Origin: Bog-950 sp044225825
Lineage (GTDB): Bacteria; Bacteroidota; Bacteroidia; Chitinophagales; LD1
Direction of reading: 5' to 3'
NCBI GenBank assembly: GCA_044225825.1
Contig: JBGAIB010000003.1
Location: forward strand, 310,001 to 374,000
DNA length: 64,000 nucleotides
The position numbers and the translations under genes are program-made. Shown piece after piece: positions 18,115-28,200 of this stretch (position 1 is its first letter; each line of letters begins with the position of its first letter). The notes under the pieces were generated by a model. That model worked only from the letters and a program-made list of their open reading frames with translations. It made no database searches and was not told the origin of the DNA.

Positions 18115-21100
18115 AAAAAATTATTGAGTGGTCGGTAGACAATAAGTTTTTCGTCATTCTGCTAACCGTTGGTTTAATAGGTGCGGGTATTTATTCTATT
18201 CAAACCATAAAGATTGATGCAATTCCTGACCTCAGCGATGTGCAGGTAATTGTTTACACTCAATATCCGGGGCAGGCAGCAGAACTTGTGGAGCAGCAAG
18301 TAACTTATCCGCTCACTACTGCAATGGTTTCTGTTCCGAAATCAAAAATCGTTCGCGGTTATTCGTTCTTCGGCTTTTCGATGGTGTACATCATTTTTGA
18401 GGACGGCACCGATTTATACTGGGCGCGAAGCCGGGTGCTGGAGTATCTCAATTACGCTTCGGGGAAATTACCTTCCAAGGTAAAACCTGCAATTGGTCCC
18501 GATGCGACTGGTCTTGGATGGGTTTATCAATACGCTTTGGTGTCGGATAGTCTCGATATATCCCAACTTCGATCCATCCAGGATTGGTATTTGCGCTATG
18601 CCTTAACCAGCGTTGATGGTGTGGCTGAAGTGGCAAGCATTGGCGGATTTGTCCGCAACTACAAGGTAAATGTTGACCCTGTGAAAATGCAGGCATATGG
18701 AGTTACGCTGATGCAAGTGCAGAATGCTATTCAGAGAAGCAACAACGATGTAGGAGGAATGTCCATTGAAATGGGTGAGATGGAATTTATGATTCGCGGA
18801 AAGGGGTATTTAAAATCATTGGACGACTTCAACAAGATTGTTGTAGGTGTAAGCCGGACTCAGCAACCACCTTCATCCCCGAAGACAGAACCGGTTCCGC
18901 AGCAAAGCACTTTAATGGGAAATGCCATGACCGCTTCCAGCTCCCCTGAACAGCAGTTAAACTCAATTACACAAAGTTCAGGCACTCCGATTTATTTGGA
19001 AAATATAGCCTCCATTTCAGTTGAACCAATGTCCCGAAGAGGTATCGGGGAACTCAACGGCAAAGGCGAAGCGGTTGGAGGAATTATAGTGATGCGTGAC
19101 AAGGAAAATGCCGTAGCTACTATAGACGGCGTGAAGAAGAAATTACTGGAGCTACAAGCTGGTCTTCCTAAAGACGTTAAAATCAAAACGGTTTACGACC
19201 GCTCCGCACTTATCGAGCGTTCTGTTGCAACGCTAAAGGAAAAATTGATTGAAGAGGCGATCATTGTTTCTCTGGTTTGTTTAATCTTTCTTTTCCATTT
19301 CCGTAGTGGGCTGGTTGCCATCATTATGCTGCCTATTGCCATTCTGATGTCGTTTATCATCATGAATATGCAAGGCATCAATGCAAATATCATGTCGCTG
19401 GGTGGAATTGCAGTTGCTATCGGGGCAATGGTAGATTCGGCAATAATAATGGTGGAAAATGCCCATAAGCATATTGAACGCAGTGACGAAAAAAAGGAAC
19501 GCTGGCAAATTATCAAGGAAGCGGCTGTGGAGGTCGGGCCAACGTTATTTTTCGCCCTGCTTCTGATCACGGTTTCCTTTTTGCCCATTTTCACTCTGGA
19601 GGAGCAAGAAGGAAGGTTGTTTAAGCCACTCGCGTTCACAAAAACCTATGCGATGGCTGCTGCTGCATTTCTTTCGATAACCCTTGTTCCCGTGCTCATG
19701 GGATTGTTGATTCGGGGAAGAGTTCCGCACGAAGAAAAGAATCCGGTAAACCGTCTGATGATAAAATTATATCACCCGGTTTTGAATTTCGTTTTGCGGT
19801 TCAAGAAAATGGTCGTGCTGATAGCTATTCTACTTCTTGTTGCCACCATTTTCCCTTTCAGCAAAATCGGCTCAGAGTTCATGCCCCCGCTCTGGGAAGG
19901 AGATTTGCTTTATATGCCTTCTTCCCTTCCCGGTATTTCCGTTACAAAAGCGAGGGAGGTACTACAGCAAACAGATAAAATTATTATGCGCTTTCCCGAA
20001 GTGGAAACTGTTTATGGAAAAATGGGAAGGGCAGAAACTTCCACTGACCCCGCACCGCTGGATATGGTTGAAACCACTATCATGCTCAAACCCGAAAATG
20101 AATGGCGAAAAGGGATGACACCCGATAAACTCATTCAGGAAATGGACAGGGCGCTTCAAGTTCCCGGCCTAACCAATGTATGGACCATGCCGATTAAAAA
20201 CCGCATTGATATGCTCAGCACCGGAATAAAAACTCCCATAGGAATTAAAATCGGAGGAGCAGATTTACAAACACTTGACAGTTTAGGAAGGCAAGTCGAA
20301 AATATCATGCACACTGTACCGGGCACAGCATCGGCTTATTCTGAAAGAGTGATGGGTGGAAATTACCTTGATTTCAATATTGACCGCAAGGCAGCGGCAC
20401 GATACGGATTAAATGTAGGTGATGTGGAAGATGTAATTGAAACTGCTATTGGGGGAATGGAAATTTCGAACACGGTGGAAGGTTTGGAGCGCTATCCCAT
20501 ATCTATCCGCTACCCCCGCGAGTTGCGCGACAATATGGAAAGCCTGAAACGGGTTTTAGTTCCCGCGCCAACGGGGGCACAAATTCCTATTGGTGAGCTT
20601 GCCACCTTTGATATTCACAAAGGGCCTATGCTAATTCGCAGCGAAGATACGCGCCCCCAGGTTTGGGTTTTTGTGGATGTGCGGGGCACAGACATTGGAA
20701 CATATATAAAGAGCGCACAGAAAACCGTGGAAGCAAATTTTAAGTTGCCTGCCGGCTATACTTTGCATTGGAGCGGACAGTTTGAATCCATGCAGCGGGC
20801 TAAGGAAAGACTGACCTGGATCATTCCGCTTACCCTGTTAATCATTTTTGTAATTCTATATCTCAACACAAAATCATTTGTCAAAGTGGCCATCGTATTT
20901 CTGGCAGTTCCTTTCTCTCTAATCGGGGCCTTTTGGATTTTATATTTTCTCGGCTATAATCTTAGCGTGGCTGTTTGGGTGGGAATTATTGCCCTTGCGG
21001 GGTTAGATGCTGAAACCGGCGTGGTGATGTTACTCTACCTCGATCTAGCTTACGAAGAAATGAAAAAGGGTGGGCAAATGCTCAATGCGGAAAACCTCAA

Positions 21101-21338
21101 AGAGGCTATTCATCACGGCGCCGTAAAACGAATACGACCGAAAATAATGACCGCAACGGCCATCATAGCGGGCTTGCTCCCCATTCTCTGGAGTACCGGC
21201 ACTGGCGCAGATGTAATGAAGCGCATTGCAGCACCTATGGTAGGGGGAGTTATTACGAGTGTGTTATTAGAATTGCTTGTTTACCCAGTGATTTATTATT
21301 GGTGGAAGAAAAGGGAGTTTGTTGAATCTGAAAAATAA
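18111..21338 (+). CDS. cusA: CusA-like heavy-metal RND efflux pump
   Basis: 1075 residues, the normal RND length, with 12 membrane helices and two large periplasmic loops. The helix-4 signature GAMVDSAIIMVEN matches the HME4 (Cu/Ag) type of CusA (GAMVDAAIVMIEN) rather than the DFG..VDGAV of the Zn/Co/Cd pumps. It expels copper or silver from the periplasm with the proton gradient, together with the adaptor and channel encoded upstream. A Pro/Ser/Gln-rich insert of about 45 residues (PPSSPKTEPVPQQST and on) lies near residues 250-295 in the first periplasmic loop and is unusual. It is the last gene of the operon and converges with the P1B ATPase gene 16 bases further on. Confidence 0.92.
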   Translation: MKKIIEWSVDNKFFVILLTVGLIGAGIYSIQTIKIDAIPDLSDVQVIVYTQYPGQAAELVEQQVTYPLTTAMVSVPKSKIVRGYSFFGFSMVYIIFEDGTDLYWARSRVLEYLNYASGKLPSKVKPAIGPDATGLGWVYQYALVSDSLDISQLRSIQDWYLRYALTSVDGVAEVASIGGFVRNYKVNVDPVKMQAYGVTLMQVQNAIQRSNNDVGGMSIEMGEMEFMIRGKGYLKSLDDFNKIVVGVSRTQQPPSSPKTEPVPQQSTLMGNAMTASSSPEQQLNSITQSSGTPIYLENIASISVEPMSRRGIGELNGKGEAVGGIIVMRDKENAVATIDGVKKKLLELQAGLPKDVKIKTVYDRSALIERSVATLKEKLIEEAIIVSLVCLIFLFHFRSGLVAIIMLPIAILMSFIIMNMQGINANIMSLGGIAVAIGAMVDSAIIMVENAHKHIERSDEKKERWQIIKEAAVEVGPTLFFALLLITVSFLPIFTLEEQEGRLFKPLAFTKTYAMAAAAFLSITLVPVLMGLLIRGRVPHEEKNPVNRLMIKLYHPVLNFVLRFKKMVVLIAILLLVATIFPFSKIGSEFMPPLWEGDLLYMPSSLPGISVTKAREVLQQTDKIIMRFPEVETVYGKMGRAETSTDPAPLDMVETTIMLKPENEWRKGMTPDKLIQEMDRALQVPGLTNVWTMPIKNRIDMLSTGIKTPIGIKIGGADLQTLDSLGRQVENIMHTVPGTASAYSERVMGGNYLDFNIDRKAAARYGLNVGDVEDVIETAIGGMEISNTVEGLERYPISIRYPRELRDNMESLKRVLVPAPTGAQIPIGELATFDIHKGPMLIRSEDTRPQVWVFVDVRGTDIGTYIKSAQKTVEANFKLPAGYTLHWSGQFESMQRAKERLTWIIPLTLLIIFVILYLNTKSFVKVAIVFLAVPFSLIGAFWILYFLGYNLSVAVWVGIIALAGLDAETGVVMLLYLDLAYEEMKKGGQMLNAENLKEAIHHGAVKRIRPKIMTATAIIAGLLPILWSTGTGADVMKRIAAPMVGGVITSVLLELLVYPVIYYWWKKREFVESEK

Positions 21339-21354
21339 CTTCTATTCCTTCCGG

Positions 21355-23244
21355 CTATGAATTCTCAAATTGCATCAAACGCAAACTGATCAGGATTACT
21401 ATAATGGTTACGCCTACGTCGGCAGCAATTGCAAATACCAGGTTGCTATAACCTACAAAGGCCAGTGCAATGAAAACAAGTTTAATGAGAATGGCGGCTA
21501 TAGTATTAAATTTTATAGTGCGTACGGTAGCCCTGCTCAAACGAATAAGAAAGGGAATAAGGGAAAGTTTATCATTCATTAGCGCAATGTTTGCGGTTTC
21601 TATAGCCGTATCGCTTCCTGCCGCTCCCATAGCTATACCTACCGTTGCTTGTGCTAATGCAGGCGCATCGTTTACCCCATCACCCACCATCGCTACATCA
21701 TGATATTCTGCAGTAAGTGCCTTGATTTGCGAAGCCTTGTCTTCCGGCATTAAGCCCCCAAATATTTTTTTGATACTGACGATTCCCGCTACGAATTTTG
21801 CTGATAGTTCAGTGTCTCCGGTGAGCATAATTGGCTCAATTTTCATCCGGTTTAGCTCAGCAATCGCAGAAGCACTTTCGGGTTTAACTTCATCCATCAA
21901 ACCAATAATACCTGCTACTCCATTCCCAAAACTAACCACTACACTCGTTTTGCCCTGCTCGGAAAGTTGCTTTACAATTTTCTCTGCTTCCTGGCTTACC
22001 GGTTGATGCTCCCGGATGAAATTGAGTTTGCCCACGAGCACGGTTTCATCTTCGCATACTAAACATTTTGCGGTAGCACCTTTGCCGATTAGGCTTTGGA
22101 ATTTTTCTGCCTTATGAGGTTCAAGACCTTCTTTGCGGCTTGCATTCACAATAGCCTGTGCCAACGGATGTTCGCTAAAAATTTCTGTTCCCGCTGTGCA
22201 AGCCAAAAGCTCTTCGCGGCTTGTTCCAGCAAGCGCAATAACATCGCTAACAATGGGATTTCCGAAGGTGATAGTTCTGGTTTTGTCTAAACAAATCGCC
22301 CTTACTTTCGCCAGGGCTTCAAGATATTTTCCGCCCTTTACTAATGCGCCTTTAGATGAAGCGTTACCAATGGCAGCATATATAGCAACCGGAGTGGAGA
22401 TAACTAAAGCACAGGGGCAGGCGATTACGAGTAATGTAATTGCCTGTTGGAGCCATAGGTGGAGGTCTTTGTGCAATACAAAAACCGGAATAACAAAAAG
22501 TAGTGTTGCCAGCACAATAATGGAAGGCGTATAGACTTTGGCAAACTTCTGAATAAATTTCTGCGTTTCGCTTTTGTTAGCGGTGGCTTCGAAAGTAAGT
22601 TGAATTATTTTGGAGAAGGTTGTGTCCGCCGATAGCTTGGTGGTTCTAATTTCTATAAATCCACTCGTATTCAACGTTCCCGCGAAAACAGTATCTCCTT
22701 TATTTTTATCCTTTGGAATCGGTTCTCCTGTAATAGCAGCCTCATCAACTGCAGTGCTTCCCGTTTCAATCACGCCATCCAATGCAATCATATCATGCGG
22801 TTTGACTTGAATGATAGTTCCAACGGGGATTTGGTCAATAGCCACTTCTTGGCCTTTTTCTTTGACAAGCGCAGTTTTTGGCGACTTAGAGACAAGGGCG
22901 TCCAAAGCCGACTTACTATTTTCAATTCCTATGTGCTCCAGTCGTTCGCCCAGCACATATAATACAATTACCACGGCTGCTTCGGGATACTCACCCAAAT
23001 AGAAAGCGCCGATTACTGCAATAAGCATTAGCAAACTAATACTGCCGAAATTGAGTTTAACGAGGGCTTTTAAGCCATTCCAGATTACCGGATAGCCAAT
23101 GCCCAAAATGAATGTTGCAAAGACAAATGGTGCATACGGCATCGGAATGTGAATGCCGAGAATGGAAAGAACTTCAAGAGCAATCACAAACAGGACCGCA
23201 GCAAGAAGCGATAGAAATTTTTTATCGTGAAAAGGCAATTTCAT
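21355..23244 (-). CDS. P1B-type heavy-metal ATPase with altered DKTGT loop
   Basis: 629 residues, without the N-terminal metal-binding domain of most ZntA/CadA proteins. The ion site is CPC (Cys276-Pro277-Cys278), the class for Zn/Cd/Pb or Cu. TGEP, the SEHPLAQAI HP locus and GDGVNDAP are intact. The phosphorylation loop, however, reads DKTRTIT: Arg323 (codon 22276-22278) replaces the invariant Gly of DKTGT. The change is one base, GGA to AGA. Asp320 is present, but Arg at this point should obstruct phosphorylation, so the pump may be inactive. It is the last gene of the minus-strand cation operon, 26 bases after the TauE gene. Confidence 0.85.
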   Translation of the reverse strand: MKLPFHDKKFLSLLAAVLFVIALEVLSILGIHIPMPYAPFVFATFILGIGYPVIWNGLKALVKLNFGSISLLMLIAVIGAFYLGEYPEAAVVIVLYVLGERLEHIGIENSKSALDALVSKSPKTALVKEKGQEVAIDQIPVGTIIQVKPHDMIALDGVIETGSTAVDEAAITGEPIPKDKNKGDTVFAGTLNTSGFIEIRTTKLSADTTFSKIIQLTFEATANKSETQKFIQKFAKVYTPSIIVLATLLFVIPVFVLHKDLHLWLQQAITLLVIACPCALVISTPVAIYAAIGNASSKGALVKGGKYLEALAKVRAICLDKTRTITFGNPIVSDVIALAGTSREELLACTAGTEIFSEHPLAQAIVNASRKEGLEPHKAEKFQSLIGKGATAKCLVCEDETVLVGKLNFIREHQPVSQEAEKIVKQLSEQGKTSVVVSFGNGVAGIIGLMDEVKPESASAIAELNRMKIEPIMLTGDTELSAKFVAGIVSIKKIFGGLMPEDKASQIKALTAEYHDVAMVGDGVNDAPALAQATVGIAMGAAGSDTAIETANIALMNDKLSLIPFLIRLSRATVRTIKFNTIAAILIKLVFIALAFVGYSNLVFAIAADVGVTIIVILISLRLMQFENS

Positions 23245-23270
23245 AGCGTTGTTGATTTAGTGAGCTCGAG

Positions 23271-24011
23271 TTATTTGATAATGTTCTTGCCTGTTATGAA
23301 TCCATAAATCATAAACACGCCTATGCCAAATATTAAAACAAGCACCACCTTTTTAAATACTTTTTCGGGTACTTTGTCTAATAGTTTTTTGCCAAGCCAG
23401 GAACCGGCGTAAGCAAGAACCATGAGCACCGGAATATACCAAATATATTTTTTGTCGAAGTAGCCGTTGGCAATATAAACTATTGTTCGTCCTAGATCCC
23501 CTCCAAGGTCAATACCGGCTGATGTGCTGACAAAAACGTTTTTTGGCAAATTAAAAGCTGATAGAGCCGCTCCCCGAATGGCGCCACCAGTTCCGATAAA
23601 TCCGGTAAAAAATCCAGATGCTATACCGCCTCCGACTGCATTAAGATTATTTGCTTTTAATTTAAAATCCGGTTTAACGAAAAAGGTAATTGCAAAGGCA
23701 ATCAGAAAGATGCCCATTGCCAATTCGGCGATTTTTAAATCGAAGATATTATTAAGATAAGCTCCCAAGAGTGTGAACACCACACTTGGTATGCCCATCT
23801 TTAAGATTAGAGGCAAATTTATATGCTTGCGGAAAAGGAAAACCTTGGAGAAAGAACTGAAAATGAATATAATACCGGATAGAACAAGTGCTGTTTTAAA
23901 GTCGAAGAACACTCCTGCTAATGGCACTAAAAATACCGATGCCCCAAAACCGCTGATTGTTCCAATGATTTCACTGACGAATGCGAGAAGAAAGAAAAGT
24001 GCTGTTATCAT
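23271..24011 (-). CDS. TauE/SafE-family membrane transporter
   Basis: 246 residues with about seven or eight hydrophobic segments and the Gly-rich, inverted-repeat pattern of TauE/SafE proteins (ISGFGASVFLVPL in the first half, GFTGFIGTGGAIRGA-like stretch in the second). The family exports sulfite, sulfoacetate or similar small anions. In metal islands of Bacteroidota such genes often sit beside czc genes, possibly to support sulfur chemistry under metal stress, which is inference. It lies 15 bases after the adaptor gene and is part of the same operon. Confidence 0.8.
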   Translation of the reverse strand: MITALFFLLAFVSEIIGTISGFGASVFLVPLAGVFFDFKTALVLSGIIFIFSSFSKVFLFRKHINLPLILKMGIPSVVFTLLGAYLNNIFDLKIAELAMGIFLIAFAITFFVKPDFKLKANNLNAVGGGIASGFFTGFIGTGGAIRGAALSAFNLPKNVFVSTSAGIDLGGDLGRTIVYIANGYFDKKYIWYIPVLMVLAYAGSWLGKKLLDKVPEKVFKKVVLVLIFGIGVFMIYGFITGKNIIK

Positions 24012-24026
24012 AGTTCAAAGTTTAGT

Positions 24027-25193
24027 TTAATCGTGCTCGCCTTCCCCTTTGGTTAATTGACTCAGCAAATAATAAGCCCCTTTCACCACTATTTTACTAT
24101 TGTCGGAAATCTCTTCAAGTGGCGCAATTTCAGTAAAGCCCATGTCGGTTGCACCGGTTGTTACCTGCACTTGTTTGTAAGTATTAGTTTCCTGTTCCAC
24201 GTATATAAAGTGGTCGTTTCCGTTACTTACAATGGCTTCAGAAGGAAGACACATTACTTTGTTCTCGTCTGTTTCAATCCGCGCATCTACATACATACCC
24301 GAAAGTAGCTGGTCGTCTGTGCCGTGAATTTCAGCATGTGCAATTACGGCTTGCTGTCCGTTTTCAAAAGCTTTGTTGATGCTGAAAATTTTTGCTGTGT
24401 GTGCATGGTGCGGATCGTTGATGATGGAGAAAGAAATGAGTTGCCCTACTTTTACCTTCGCTACATCCTGTTCGTAAACGGTGAGGTCAATATGCAGTGC
24501 GTGGTTATCTACTATCTCAAACAACTGCTTATTGGGTTCAATAAACTTGCCAATGTTTACGTCCATGCTTTTCAAATTTCCGCTGATAGGCGCAATAATG
24601 GTGAAGGTGGATTTAACTGTGGTGGCTGTAAGCGTTTCGGGATTAAGATTGAACAAGCGCAGTTTTTCGCTCAACACTTTTTGTTTTCCAAGCGAAGTGT
24701 TGTAATCGGCTTCGGTTTGCTGAAAAGTTTTGGTAGCATTGATGTTGTCCTTTTGCAATTCCTTTTGACGGTTGTATTCCGCTTCAGCAAAGATGAGGTG
24801 TGCCTTGTTCTCTAAAAACTCCTGTTGGAGTTGCAGAAAGTCGGTATTCTCTAAAGTGGCAAGCACTTGTCCTTTGCTTACTAATTGCCCTTCGCGCACC
24901 GGTATATCTTTAACGATGCCACCCATCAATACACTTACCTGCGCAAAGTTTTGCGGCGGCAATTCGAGTTTGCCGTTTACCTTTAAAGTGGTTTTGAGAT
25001 TGCGGTAACTGACGGAATCGGTTTCTAGGCCGATGGCTTTAATTTGTTCCTTTGTCATTTGCACTTCGGCAATTTCGCCTTCGTGATGTTCTTCGTTGGC
25101 GGTTTTTTCTTTAGTGGAATTATTACAAGTGGAAAGGAAAAATGCAAAGGCGGAAAACAGCACGATGATTGTGATTTTATTTTTTGAGTTCAT
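24027..25193 (-). CDS. Periplasmic adaptor lipoprotein of the cation pump (CzcB-like)
   Basis: 388 residues from the ATG at 25193. The open frame extends 13 codons further up, but the later ATG starts a proper lipoprotein signal (MNSKNKITIIVLF, lipobox LSTC), and it falls just after the stop of the pump gene. A His/Glu-rich stretch (EEHHEGEIAEV) follows, then the barrel-sandwich (GIVKDIPVREGQLVSKGQVL), a long helical hairpin and beta-barrel domains of RND adaptors. It couples the CzcA-CzcC fusion to its channel function. The His-rich start suits Zn, Co or Cd. Confidence 0.85.
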   Translation of the reverse strand: MNSKNKITIIVLFSAFAFFLSTCNNSTKEKTANEEHHEGEIAEVQMTKEQIKAIGLETDSVSYRNLKTTLKVNGKLELPPQNFAQVSVLMGGIVKDIPVREGQLVSKGQVLATLENTDFLQLQQEFLENKAHLIFAEAEYNRQKELQKDNINATKTFQQTEADYNTSLGKQKVLSEKLRLFNLNPETLTATTVKSTFTIIAPISGNLKSMDVNIGKFIEPNKQLFEIVDNHALHIDLTVYEQDVAKVKVGQLISFSIINDPHHAHTAKIFSINKAFENGQQAVIAHAEIHGTDDQLLSGMYVDARIETDENKVMCLPSEAIVSNGNDHFIYVEQETNTYKQVQVTTGATDMGFTEIAPLEEISDNSKIVVKGAYYLLSQLTKGEGEHD

Positions 25194-25203
25194 GTTTCGG
25201 AAT

Positions 25204-28200
25204 TTATTTGTTGAGCAGGAAGTTGAGTTCAATAATACTTTGGTTGAAATCGCGCAAGGCAGTTAACGATGCTGTTTGAATTTCGAAAGCGCGTTTTGTG
25301 TTTTGCAGGTATTCTACATAACCTATATCGCCCGCCTGATAACTGCGCGTAGCAGAATTGCGAAGTGAGTTGGCCAACTGCAATCCTTCAGTGCTGTAAT
25401 AATTAACTGCCAATTGTTGTTTGTTGAATTGCTGAATGGCTTGGGTATAAGCAGAAGTGAGTTGTATTTGGGCTTGCTGCACATTGCTTTCGGCAATTTT
25501 ACCTTGCAGCGAAGCAGCCTTCACTCTTGCACTTTGTCCGGTCTTAAATAACGGCAGTTGTGTTCCTACGCTCCAACCATGAAAGGAATATACTTTATCC
25601 AAGCTCTGATTGAAATAACCGAATTGCAGAGGCGGTGCCCATTTTGCTTTTTCCAATTTCCATTCTGCGCGGCTCACATTCAGTTGCTGGGTCTGATATT
25701 GTAAATAAGGATTGGAGCGAAGCGCGGAAGTATCGAGCATCGGTGGTAACGGCAAGGGAATTAGATTTTGTTCTTCTACTATAACTGTGTTTGTGCTTCC
25801 CGTCCATAATTGCAAGGCGGCAGTTGCGGATTTTACATCAGCTTCGGCTTGCGCTTTTTCTAATTGCAGTTGTTTCGATTCTGCCTGTGCCGAAATATTT
25901 TCGAGCGAATTGCTTTCGCCTGTTTTAAATTTCTTGTTGGCATAAGAAGCAAAATCGGTATAGAAGGAATCTAATTGAGTAAGCAGTTTGAGTTTTGCAT
26001 TGGCATATAAAAGTTGTTCGTAAGCGGAACGCACGTTTCGTATTACGTCTGTTTTTGTCAGGTTTAAGCCTTGTTCTGCCAAAGCAACTTTTTGATTGGC
26101 GAGTTTGCCCTGCTGTGCAATTACATTCGGAAACGGGATGCCGGTTTGTACGCTTACATTGTAATCTATCTTGCCGCTGTTAATTTGGCCGCCCTGATAA
26201 TTGATACTAAGCGGGTCGAGTGTGAATGAGTTTTTCTTCAACACTTTTTGCTGTTCAACAGTGAGCGAAGCAGATTTTATCAATGGATAATTTTTCACTG
26301 CCAATTCAACCGCCTTATCTCTTGATAGAACTTCAGTTTGCGCTGAAGCGGAAACAGAAGAAACAAGAAGAAACAAAACAATAACTATGGACGTGCCGTT
26401 AAGTTTTACCTTTTTGGTAAACAGAGAAAAGAGAACCGGAAGCACAAACAGCGTAAGCAATGTAGATGTAATCAGTCCACCGATTACCACAGTAGCCAAT
26501 GGTTTTTGCACTTCGCTGCCTTCGCTATTGCTTAATGCCATTGGTAAAAAACCAAGGGAGGCTACTGCGGCTGTTGCTAATACGGGACGCAAACGCGCCG
26601 CTGTGCCCTTCAGAATTATTTGCGTGATGTCGGTTTCACCTTCTTCTGTTAATCGTTTGAAATAAGAAATGAGAACGATGCCGTTTAATACGGCCACCCC
26701 AAACAAAGCGATGAAACCAACTCCCGCGCTTATAGAGAAGTTCATACCGCGTAAATAAAGCGCGAGAACTCCGCCAACGGCGGCTAAAGGAATGGCGGAA
26801 AAAATAAGTATTGCATCTTTGAGCGAACGGAAAGTGAAAAAGAGTAAAACAAAAATGAGGCATAATGCCACCGGAACTGCAATTACCAAACGTGCTTTTG
26901 CTTCCTGTAGGTTTTGGAAAGTGCCTCCATATTCGATGTGGTAGCCTGCCGGTAGTTTCAAGTTTTGGTCAAGCGTAGCGGCAATGTCGGTTGCCACACT
27001 TTGAATATCGCGCCCGCGCACATTGGCTTCAATTACAATTCTGCGTTCGCTGTTTTCGCGGCTTACCTGTGCCGGTGCCGATGTAAAAGAAACATCGGCT
27101 ACCTGTGCAATAGGAATCTGTGAGCCATTGGGAAGCGGAATGAAAATGTTTTTCACTTTCTCAATATCCGCATCGCGGTAATTGGCAAGACGCACAACTA
27201 AATCAAACCGCTTTTCGCCTTCGTAAATAATTCCTGCTTTGCCTCCTGCCAAAGCTGTGTTCAGCACTTTGTTTATATCGTCAATATTCAAACCGTATTG
27301 AGCAATTCTGTCGCGATTATACTTTACCACCAATTGCGGCATACCGGTAACCTGCTCAACTTTTGTATCTACTGCACCGTTGACCAAGCTAACTAATTTC
27401 TTTACCTCATTAGCTTTGGTAAAAAGCATATCGAGGTTCTCACCGTAGATTTTAATAGCGATATTACTTTTAACGCCGGCAATCAGTTCGTTGAAGCGCA
27501 TTTGAATGGGCTGCTCAAATGAAAGATTTACACCAGGCACTACACTCATTTTTTTCTCCATTTTTTCAGCTAACTCTTCACGGGTATCAGCCGTTGTCCA
27601 TTCATCCTTCTCTTTCAGCACAACCATTAAATCGCCACTTTGAATTGGCATTGGATCGGTTGGGATTTCGCTTGAACCGATTTTTGAAACAACCTCTTTG
27701 ACTTCAGGAAACGAAAGGAGAATTTTTTCCAGCTGTGTTGATACTTCCATTGTTTGTTTCAAACTGCTGCCTTGACGAATAGTATAATTGATTGCCATGT
27801 CGCCTTCATCCAGTTCAGGAATAAATTCACCGCCCATAGAATTAAACAGGAGGCCAATTGCAACCAATAGCAATAATGAAACTGCTATAATCGACTTTTT
27901 GAAATTTAGGGCCTTTTCGAGGATAGGAGTATAGATTTTTTGTAAGCGGTGAATTGCACGCTCACTTAATGAAGCACTTCCACTTATTTTTCTAGAGAGA
28001 AAGAGCGAACTCATTAAGGGGACATAAGTGAGCGAAAGAAGCAAGGCACCTATAATGGCGAAGCTAACGGTGAAAGCCATCGGCTTAAACATTTTGCCTT
28101 CGATGCCTACTAATGCAAAAATGGGAACGTAAACAATGAGAATTATAAGTTGACCGAAAACAGCACTGCTCATAATTTTTGAAGAAGAATAAATTACTTC

